Assembly: GCA_016098155.1 (NCBI GenBank)
Contig: JAAAJB010000416.1
Coordinates: 1-32,024 of the forward strand
Direction of reading: 5' to 3'
Length of the DNA: 32,024 nt
Origin: Actinomortierella ambigua
Lineage: Eukaryota > Mortierellomycota > Mortierellomycetes > Mortierellales > Mortierellaceae
The first letter of the stretch is position 1. Every line of letters begins with the position of its first letter. Positions 10,431 through 19,577 of this stretch are shown here, piece after piece. The translations under genes and the position numbers were made by a program. Under the pieces are notes generated by a model, which was given only the letters and a program-made list of their open reading frames with translations, was not told where the DNA came from and did no database searches.

Positions 10431-12224
10431 ATAGTTCGTCTTGTCCTTGGTGCCTACACCTGCTTCTGCTGGCGAGTCTTGCGCAAGGCTGTCCAGCGGC
10501 AGTTTGGTATGCGCGCTGCCCAGCTGTTCGTTTTTGTCTCGACCTGTCAGTTCCACTGGCTGTTTTATGCCGGCCGAACATTGCCCAATGTCTTTGCACT
10601 TGGTCTAGGTAAAACACACGGAAAAAAAACAACAAACAAGCAAGTGGGAAGGGAATAGAAGCTTAAAAAAGTTGTACATGGTCCCTCTTAGTACGACCAT
10701 GGGAAGCACTTTTGCTTATCCAACTTTAGAAAGAAAAAACCGCGGGAAAAAAAAGAGCCAACAACAAAGCTAAAGCCAAACACTTTGTTTTTGTTGTTTT
10801 ACTGTGTTTTTGTGTATCTAGTCAACGTTGCATACTCTTACTGGCTGCGTGCTTCGACGCCCGAGGAAGGCGAAGAATCGTCCTCGTCACGGTCCTCGCC
10901 CTTGTCCTCGTCTCCCGCAAGCCCGACTCCAGGTGGTTCGGAAAACGGAGGTGGTGCGCGCGCGTTGGGCCTTCCCCCATCGTCGTCGTCGTCTTCGCTG
11001 CATCAGCAGCAGCATCAGCAGCAGGCGATGACACGTCAAGAGATTGAAAAGCGTCTCTGCCGGATGGTGGACTGGTTCGTGGTGGCGACAGTGTTGTTCC
11101 GGTCGGAGCTGGTGCTGTTGCTGGGGCCGATTCTGTTGGTCGAGTTGATCACGACGCGGATCTCGTTCCGAGCGATGGTGCTCGAAGGCATGCTCGCTGG
11201 CTTTGGATCCCTTGCGGTGGGCCTGGTGGTGGATTCATGGTTCTGGCAACAACCCTGGATGTGGGCCGAAGGCTATGTGTTTTATTTCAATGCCGTCTTG
11301 GGCCAATCCGTTGCTTGGGGGACTCTTCCCTGGCATACGTATGTGACGCTGTTCTTGCCCAAGACGGCGTCATTGGCGTTCCCGATGGGGCTGGTGGCGT
11401 TCTGGGTCGAGCCGCGGTTCCGACGGTATTTGGTGCCGGTGGTGGTGTTTGTGGCCGCCTACTCGTGCTTGGCACACAAGGAATGGCGGTTTATTGTCTA
11501 TGTGGTGCCGATCTTGAATCTGGGCGCGGCCTTGTTTTTGGATTGGTGCTGGAAGCGATCGTTGAAGAAGATGCGGCCAAGCAGGCGTCATCATCAGCAG
11601 CAAAAGTTCAAGGCGTGGTTGTACTGGCTCCTGGCTTGGGCCTGCTGCTTGGCCCTGGGCGTTCTGTTGGGCCTGAGCATGGTCATGTCGGTGATCTCGA
11701 GTACCAATTACCCGGGTGGTCATGCCTTGGCGCGTCTGCATGAGGTAGTGCTGCAGGAGGACGGGGGCGCAAGGACGATTCATGTCCATATCGATGGTGC
11801 AGCCGCAGAGACAGGTTGCAGTCGGTTTGGCGAGCTGTATGCGATGCACGGCGAGGACGACATGGCGTCCTCATTGGCCACGCGATGGATCTACTCCAAG
11901 CGAGAGGGTCTCAAGGATCCCCAGGAATATGTCGATGCCGGGTACACGCATCTGCTGACGGCGACACCGGCGTTCCACGAGGCGAACTTTGAGGTGATCG
12001 AGGTCGTGCAAGGGTATGCGGGGCTGAAGGGCCACATCACAGCCAAGGGCGGTGTGGATATAATGAAGGCTTTGAAGGAGGAATGTGTGGATTACGCAAA
12101 GACGAAGCTGTTGTCGGGAGCGTCATGGTCCCAGTTGCCCCAGCGTGCTGTAGGCTTGCTGAATGCGTGCAGCCCGCTTCGCATCCATACAGAGGACAAC
12201 ATCTGGATCATGCGGAGGAGATAG
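9625..12224 (+). CDS. ALG12: Dol-P-Man:Man7GlcNAc2-PP-Dol alpha-1,6-mannosyltransferase (Alg12)
   Basis: Three exons (9625-10114, 10435-10608, 10822-12224) encode 688 residues. Function (family knowledge): GT22 enzyme of the ER membrane that adds the eighth mannose, alpha-1,6-linked, to the lipid-linked N-glycan precursor in the lumen, using dolichyl-phosphate-mannose. Seen: the GT22 signature PYTKVEESFN at 72-81 after the first membrane segment, the FPGVVPRTF segment near 117-125, GRTLPNVFALGL before intron 2, the HKEWRFI signature at about 440-446, and many hydrophobic helices. Intron 1 (320 nt) ends with a long CT repeat, intron 2 is 213 nt, and both keep frame (phase 1). Odd: a Ser/Pro/Gln-rich stretch at about 232-290 makes the protein longer than the usual about 500-600 residues. 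The ORF ends just before the convergent transgelin gene. Confidence 0.93.
10393..10428. repeat. (CT)n microsatellite forming the polypyrimidine tract of ALG12 intron 1
   Basis: A pure CT run ending six bases before the acceptor AG at 10433-10434. It therefore acts, by position, as the polypyrimidine tract of this intron. Length variation here could affect splicing efficiency. Confidence 0.85.
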
Positions 12225-12439
12225 GAGTCGATAGAAGAAGAAAAACACCGCTATCAATAGTCTTATAATACATAGCAACATATTATTCGGTTTATTGTTT
12301 TTTTTTGAGTGGGTAACAAGGAAGTGAAAAGAGGGGCGTCGAGAAAAAAAATGGTACGAACAGCAGCATTTTCTTTTCGGCTCTCCATGGTCTAAGCGTT
12401 TGAGGGGAAAACACGATCAAAAAAGGGAGGAAAGTTTGC
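12225..12439. other. Convergent 3' ends of ALG12 and transgelin
   Basis: About 215 bp between two stop codons facing each other. A minus-strand AATAAA at 12296-12291 is about 145 nt past the transgelin stop and is its likely poly(A) signal. No canonical signal is seen for ALG12, so the two transcripts may overlap. Confidence 0.55.
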
Positions 12440-14381
12440 TTAAGCGGTGACCTTGCCGGGATCAACACCGCCAATCTCACGTCGACCTGTACCCATGCCA
12501 GCCTGGCTTGCTCCGCCTGTGTATCCGTATTGGAAGGTGTTGACGATGTTCTTGCCGGCGTTCAAAACCTCGTCAGAGAACTCGATCTCCTACAATAGTT
12601 TCCGGTTATGGATCATGGGAGATGACGAATGGTTAGTTTTGTTTCTGGGATTTTTTTTTCAGTTGGCGTGTCACTCCTTTTCCAAGGTTTTTTTTTTTTT
12701 TTTTTTTTCGGGTGCCCCACCCCCTTCCCTCTATCGTCCAACTTACATGCTTGTCTGCCAGCTTGGGACCGAGGATCTATTTTGTTTCAATAACGGGTGC
12801 CCCAGTTTTTTGGTAGGGCAGAAAAATAGAGAGAGAGAGAGAGAAGGGGAGAGGAGAAGGAAAAAAAAAATAAACAGGAGAGAAAGAGGAAAGGGGGAAG
12901 GGGGTGGGTCAGTTTCAATCATCAGTCTGGTACCAATCATGGCGCATCCATACACATACACATGTATACACATGTGCATATTTTTTTTTCATTCTCAACC
13001 CTAAAAAAACAAGATCGTTCCTGTTAGAGTAAAACACATACAGGGATTTCACAGCCAGACTTGGCAGCATGGCGTGACAGCGAGAAGATAGAGTCGACGA
13101 CTTGGCCGGGGTTCTTGTTCTCGTACAGGTCAATGGTTTGGAACAAGTCATGCTTAGGGCAGCCGAGCTTCTCACATCCTTCCAAGAACTTTGCGATATT
13201 CTCCATCTATTTTGGCGATATTGGAATTGAAGAAAAAAAAAATCGTTATAACAGACGGTACAAGATTGAGATGGAATGAACAAGGGCCACCAGGCGACAC
13301 AAAAAGGACAGCAACGATCCAATGGTACCTGAACAAAAGGCATCTTGGAGGTCTTGATCTTGACAAAGCCTGGAATCAGGATATTAATCAGCCTAGTAAG
13401 AGAGAAAGACACAAATCGGAAGCGTTATTAAACCGTTGTTTCGTTTCCCCTGTCATCTTATACTTCCGTCACTAAATCGAGGTGCTAAAAAGGAGGAAAG
13501 GCAGAGAGAGAGAGAGAGAAAGAGAGAAAAGGAAAAATCACATACTTGCACAGAACAATGCCGTCTTTCAGTGACTCTTGGAAACCAGGCAAAGGAAACT
13601 TTTCCTGAATAACGGCCTCAATCCACTCGCGAGCCTAAAAAAAGGTCACCCATTGTATACCAGATGAAAGGGGTGATAAGAGAGAGGAAGATGGGAGAGA
13701 GTAAACGGAAAAATAGATCAGCAACAAACGAAAAGGGTGATCGGCAAAAAAAAAAAGGTCCTCCCCAACGGTTCGACGGTTGGAAGTGAATTGATCACAA
13801 AAACAAAATTTGACTTTGGGTTGGTTCCATGCTGGACTCACAAAAAGTCGTCGATTCGTCGCTTTGTGTCCTGAGCTAACAATTTGTCGAATCGTGAGTG
13901 AAAGGGGGGAAGAGGGGAGGCGTCATGCGACGGCAAGTGAGGACGACACAGACACCAAAGGCCAATCAGGCACAAGTCGCTGAAAAAAGTTCAGACGGGA
14001 AAATGCCTAACAGACTTTTTTTTTGCCCGCGATACCAAGGCGGGATATGCACCATGGACTCCAGCTTGTTCTCTACTTCCCATGGGTCGGTTTGTGTTGA
14101 GTTTCCTTGAAGTTCGCTGGGAACGAAGGAGGGGGAGGGGGGGAGAAAAGGCAACTCTACCCAGAAAGGGAAGAAAGGACAAAAAAAGGAGGACGATGGT
14201 ATACCTGTTGTTCCCGTCCCACATCATACTTGGCTGCCATCTTGGCGGCGATTTCTAAAGAGATGAGGATGTGCAAAAAGATGAGTATTTGTTTGCATGG
14301 TCAGACCATGGGGGCAAGGATGGGCAGGAAGGGGGGGAGAAGTATCTTACCTCTGTCCAAGCCGTACTTTCGTTGTGCCAT
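12440..14381 (-). CDS. SCP1: Transgelin / calponin-homology actin-binding protein
   Basis: Seven exons on the minus strand (14381-14351, 14254-14205, 13634-13546, 13392-13329, 13206-13042, 12776-12747, 12589-12440) join in frame to 192 residues, the usual transgelin size. Function (family knowledge): binds and bundles actin filaments, in yeast in cortical patches together with fimbrin. Seen: MAQRKYGLDREIAAKMAAKY at the start; a single calponin-homology domain at about 24-135 with EWIEAVI, LKDGIVLCKLINILIPG, FKIKTSK-like VKIKTSK, MENIAKFLEGCEKLG and DLFQTIDLYENKNPGQVV; and a C-terminal calponin-type repeat GASQAGMGTGRREIGG at about 168-183. One exon is only 30 nt and another only 31 nt; all donors are GT and all acceptors AG. 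The heavily split structure contrasts with the near-intronless Stt4 body nearby. Confidence 0.92.
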
Positions 14382-14985
14382 TGTGATTATGAGTGTGTGT
14401 CTGGGGTGGGGTGAGGGAGTCAATTGATGAGGTTGATGGGGAAAAAGAAAGATGAGGAAAGGAATGAGAAGGGAAAAGAAAGGGAAGGAAAGAGCAGCAG
14501 ATATTGAGGGAAGCAAAAAAAAAAAAAAAAAAAAGGATTCGTGCAGCGAGAGCATTGGGTACATTTCTCTTAAAGTGCTGTTGCTCAGCATGCTGGGTAT
14601 TCAACAAAATTGTTTATTTTGATAATAAATTAGCAAGTAGCTTCGTTTTTGCTCCATTTAGATTGGGCCCATCAAAGAAGAGGGACGTTGGGTGTGGGTC
14701 CATTGTCTTGTCTACATGCGTTGCCGAAGATAGGCCATGACACTAAGGGGGAGGGGAGAAGAAAGGCCCACACACATTACAAAGAAAGAAAACACCGGTG
14801 AGTCAAGTCGTGAGGGCTGAAGCAGGGACCATGAGTGCATGCCCTTTCTCTTTCTCTTTCTCTTTCACCGTCTCTCTACCCCCTTTTTTCATATAACCCC
14901 ATCATTTCACCACACCACGCATGCCATGCTTTCAAACGATCTCGTCCTCTCTTGCCCACCCCCGTCCGTCCCCTCCCTTATTTTC
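14382..14985. other. Spacer between transgelin and PABA synthase
   Basis: About 600 bp: transgelin promoter and leader (pyrimidine-rich when read on the minus strand, with a poly-A run on the plus strand near 14516-14534) and the 3' region of the PABA synthase. No independent gene is visible. A possible last small PABA synthase exon could lie at about 14930-14947 (see that gene). Confidence 0.5.
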
Positions 14986-17900
14986 TTACCTCGGGACAAC
15001 CGAGCGTGACTTGAGTACCACTTCGCGCCACTCCTCGTGGGGGTCTGACAGGATCGTGAGTGCCCCTCCAGCGCCGACAGATACAGAGGCCATGACATGT
15101 GTTGGGCCGTCACTGCTACGTGACACAGGTCCATTGCTGACTGTCGAGGAGCGATTCAACACAGCCGAGCGGATCACAACTGACATGTCGCAACCTGTAC
15201 GAACAATCTCCTCCTCTTCCTCCTGCATCTCATCATCAACGTGGAGGTGTCCATTGATATTAGAGTGGAGGTGGTTGTGGTCGCTCTTCCTCTTTTTCTT
15301 CTTCTCGATCGCCGAGAAGCCAATGTAGCCCAAGCAGCCCGAGTAGATGCCGCGCGGCTGGTGGCGCTCCAGCTCGTCGAGCAACTGGACCGACCGGAGT
15401 TTGGGAGCGCCGGTCATGGACCCAGGAGGGAAACAGGCCTTGATCGCCTGCACACCGTTGACGCCGGGGCGCAGTTCGCCACGGACCGTCGTCACCAGTT
15501 GGTGCACGGTCTCGTAAGACTCGACGCGCATCAGGTATGGAACACGTACAGAGTGAGAGGCACAGACAAGGGCGAGATCATTGCGGATCAAATCCACAAT
15601 CTACATTTTGTGTGTTTATGTGAATGTTGTGGGGTGAAAGTAAAAAAAACAACAACCAAAAGGCTTGTTAGTACGTAAGGTGAGCCAATGTAATGGCGCC
15701 ATGCATGCCAGCTTTTTTTTTTTTTTTTTTNNNNNNNNNNAAAAAAAAAAAAGAGCCCTTTTCCTCGTTTCTCCTCTCCATTGTTTCTCTGTGCTCACAT
15801 TCGTTCTTTCCTCTTCTCCACTATTCCTTTTCTCGTACTCCTGATTTTTCGTTCTCCTTTGGCAGGAGAGGGAAAAGAGAAAACAAGAAAAAAAAAAAAA
15901 AAGGAATCACGGAACAAAGAAAGTTGGTTTACGTTACCATGAGATTCTCGGCTCGCTCCTTGACATTGGACCCAAGGGTCTCGATGCGTCGCAGATCCTC
16001 GCGTTTCCGTGCATCTTCACACAGATCCTTGCGATAGAGTCGCTCTGACGAGAGCGACGAGCGTAGCGATGTTGTAGCACTGCTGCTTCCTGTAGCGGTA
16101 CTAGCTGCCTTGTGGATCCTGCTCTCTTCCACCTCCTCCCCCTCGTCTTCACCATCGTCATGTCCATGGGTACTGTCTTCTTCTGAATGCATATCCAAAC
16201 TGCATCCCTCGTCCTCGCTGCAGAAACAGCCCTTCGCCACCGCCACAGTACCCTTGATGGGCTTCATCTCGACTGTGCGCGAGGACTCGCGCTTTTGAGG
16301 GTGTTGTGGGCCGCCAGCCTCGTCCGCTGGTTTTTGACCGAGCCGGATAAATCGCTCTGGAGAGGATCCGAGAATCAACTGCCTGTCGATGACGGAGGGA
16401 TTCACCTTGTTGTTGTTGTTGTTGGTTGGGTAGCTCATAAAGGTCGAGAATGGGGCTGGGTTCAGGCGTCGCAGAATCTTGTACAACTCAAACGCCTGAT
16501 CAGTGGCGACCGTGGGATCCTCGTTCTTCTCTCCTGTGGTCTCCTCAGAAAGAAGAGGTTCGAGTGGGATGGTGGCTCGGAACTGCGAGGTCAAGCAAAT
16601 CTCATAGCTCTCGCCCTCATGGATATACTCTAGACTCTTGTGGATCGCGTCCAGGTACTCGTCCTCTGTAAAGTTGATCTTGAAGGGTGACACCAAGCTC
16701 GCCGACGATTGCCGACGCTGCCGCTGCTTGATCGCGTATGGTGTATGTTGATGGTCCTGAGCTCCTCCAGATCCTCCTGATGATGGCACCCCAACCCCGA
16801 AAACAGACGACTGTCGCGACGAGTATGACGACGGCTGCTTCACCATAGCGGTGATGGAGGTCGTCACATGGTCCATCCAAGCCCGACAATCGGCCACCGA
16901 CGTAAAGCCGATGGGCTGGGTCAGTCGCGGCGAGGTAGTTACATGTGCCGCTGGGTGTTGACGATCGACGATGCCAAGGACGTACAGCTGGCGCTCCTGA
17001 TGGTCAAAGACGACGGCCTGCGTCGCCAGCAGGAACGTTGCGTCCGGGATGCGGGCGCAATCACACGAGCAGCAAGCATCACGATGCGAGTCCCGAGGTT
17101 CATCATGGTTATGGTGGTGGTGGGCCTGGCAGGAGCACTGTTGCTGCGCAGGCACACGGTAACCTTCTAGACTCTCGCGCTTCATCTCGTAGCCGAGATA
17201 GCCGACGAGACCCGCCATAAAATCAAAGGGCACGTCCGTCAGATCCAGACTCGGGTGGCCCTGGGCGTCCAGGACAGTCGTGTCCATCTGGCCAATGTCA
17301 TTCAGGAGGTCTGAGATCCAGTCCCAGAAGCTGTTGGTCGGGATCGTGCGTGTTGTTGTTGGCGAGGTCCTTTCGGATGAAGATCTCGACGAAGGAGAAG
17401 ACGAATCACCGTCGTTATAATACCGCGTATATATCTCGTGGTGGAGCGTCGAGTACTGAAGCAGCAGCTGGCGAGACTCGGTGAGGTTCGAATGGGTACC
17501 ATCATCATTACGAGTACGATTGCCGTCATCATCACCTCCGTCGCCACCTCGACAAGTGTCCTCGCTCCATCCTCTTGTCCGCGATCCACCCATGAACGAA
17601 AATCGCGACATGGGGTGTGGCTGGCGCGCGCTGTCGAGCCACCAAGATGTTTCGGTGGACCGAGGCCCGGTCAAGAACAGGGACTCAAAGACCTGTTCTG
17701 CCTCTGGGAAGAGGGTCGGATCCAGTGCTTGGATCAAAAGGTGAAAGTTGGATGGGCTCTTCGTGGCAGGCGTAGCTGTGGGGGTGTTGGTATTGTTGAT
17801 GGTTGGGCCATGGGCTGGAGGAAGGTCGGTTGAGGAGGTCGGGACGACAGACAAGCGTCGAAGTCTGTCCGGCATGTCATACATGAAGCGGTCGTTGTCA

Positions 17901-19221
17901 TCATAGAGGGTGGAGCGCGTCGCATAGTAGTGTCGAGTGATTTCGAAAAAGTTTTGCATCATCATACGACCATGCTGGGTGCAGATCGACTCTGGGTGGA
18001 ACTGGACGCCGTGATGAGGTAGAGTCCGGTGTTGGACACCCATGATCGTCTTGACCATTGGCAGGGCTGCCTGGGAATTTGACACAGTGTCCTCAGGATC
18101 GACCAGCGTCGGTCCCTTCTGTGGGATCAAGGGCGCACTGTAGCACCAGGCAGTAGGGATCAAGTCGTCTGGAAGCGAGTCCTCCTGAATCACCAATGAA
18201 TGATATCGAACAGCCTCCAGGCCCTGTTGTAGCCCTGCAAAGACACTGGTTCCTGTATGCTCGATGTGGGCAATCTGGCCATGCACAGGTTCGGCGCCAT
18301 AGGTGACCTTGGCGCCATGAGCGGCACCGATGCCCTGGTGGCCGAGGCATACGCCAAAGACAGGGATATTCGTTGTCTCTAGAATTTGCTTGCAAATTCC
18401 AAAATCCTAAAAAAAATAACAACCCCCCCGTACAAAAGGGAAATGATAGACAGAATTTTAGAGGGGTGCGATTGGGAGGCAAGCACGTCTTTATTTTGTT
18501 GAGTCAGCATGAACATCGCCTTTTCATTCTCTCTTTCTCTCCTCTGTTTCTTTTGGATGAGGCACAGAGTACAAAGGTTCCCTTTTGTCACAACATGTTC
18601 TCTCCTGTAGGGCTCTGATAACGGTGGCTCTCAAATCAAGCATGGACATGATACACCGGATCAAGGGAAAGGAAAGAGAGAAAATGTTTTGCTTGAGACT
18701 GGAGGATATGCCAGTAGCAAACGTGTTTTCAAAACGTACCTCTGGCCGCTCTGGCCGACCTGGACCTGGCGAGAGGATGATTTGGTCAATGTAGGGAAGC
18801 ACTTCCTTGTGGAAACGAGGCCTGTTTGGAGAGAGGAGGGGGAGGAGGAGGAGGGTGGGCATGCGTGTGAAGATAAGGGGTGCAGAAATGATATGAAAGA
18901 GAGCACAGATGTGCATATGAGCATCGTGGTTACAAGTGGATCAAACATCCTTGTAGGAAAGGGGACTTTATGCCTGTAAACCAACTTCAGCCTCAGTGAG
19001 TTGATATAAACGGCCGCAACGGTAATCACAGATCATCAGAAATTGATAACTTGCCATTGTAGCTGATCGTTCCTTAAGATGATGACGTTGCGGAGTTGCT
19101 CCTCGGTGAAGAGCTGTAGCAGGTTGAAAGTGTACGAGTCATAGTTGTCGACAATGAGCGTCTTGATGTGGTTTGGTGTAGCAGAGTCTGCCCACTGAGG
19201 TTCATATTTTAGCGGGGTCAT
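14986..19221 (-). CDS. ABZ1: Bifunctional 4-amino-4-deoxychorismate (PABA) synthase, PabA-PabB fusion
   Basis: Four exons (19221-19055, 18821-18740, 18406-15938, 15600-14986) give about 1110 residues. Function (family knowledge): makes aminodeoxychorismate from chorismate and glutamine for p-aminobenzoate and folate. Seen: an N-terminal class I glutamine amidotransferase with VDNYDSYTFNLLQLF, LSPGPGRPE, Cys103 in GVCLGHQGIG and His220/Glu222 in FHPES; then a PabB N-terminal region (FESLFLTGPR...WWLDSA, RFSFMGG); then the chorismate-binding domain from about 655 (GESYEICLTSQ, LILGSSPERF, MKPIKGT, AENLM/IVDLIRNDL, FPPGSMTGAPK). PIKGT, with lysine where anthranilate synthases have PIAGT, supports PABA. 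Intron 1 uses a GC donor (GCAAGT). Low-complexity acidic/His/Ser insertions interrupt the catalytic domain. The C-terminus is uncertain: the TAA at 14988-14986 lies inside a good GTAAGA donor. Confidence 0.9.
15731..15740. other. Assembly gap (10 N) between poly-T and poly-A
   Basis: Ten N bases lie inside the third intron of the PABA synthase, flanked directly by a poly-T run on the left (from 15713) and a poly-A run on the right (to about 15752). The true length is unknown. No coding sequence is affected in the model given. Confidence 0.95.
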
Positions 19222-19577
19222 GTCGAGCCTTCTCTCTGTCTATCTGCCTGAGAGAGGAATAAATGAGGGAAAAAAAACAATGATGGCAATGCTGGCAAGT
19301 GGGATCAAAGAATGAGATGGTAGAATGCAATGTAATGTCAATAAAGAAAAAAAAAGAGAGAGTAATGGTGAGCGATGAAAAGAGAGGGAAAGAGTGGAGT
19401 GTGTGTCAAGAAAGCTGAAAGACGGAGACGGTAACAGCGGAGAAACACAGCGCCCGGTTGGGCCCTTCCCCTTGTTCTCTTCTTCTGACCAAAAGAGGCA
19501 TATTTCACAAGGAGGTGTGATATAACTGCGTTGGAGGTGCTTCGCTCTCTTACTGGAGAGATCCTGCTATCCTGTCC
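19222..19577. other. Promoter region of the PABA synthase / 3' region of the protease
   Basis: About 355 bp between two minus-strand genes. It should hold the poly(A) site of the S41 protease and the promoter of the PABA synthase. Poly-A runs on the plus strand at about 19270 and 19348 are seen. No clear TATA box was found. Confidence 0.5.
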
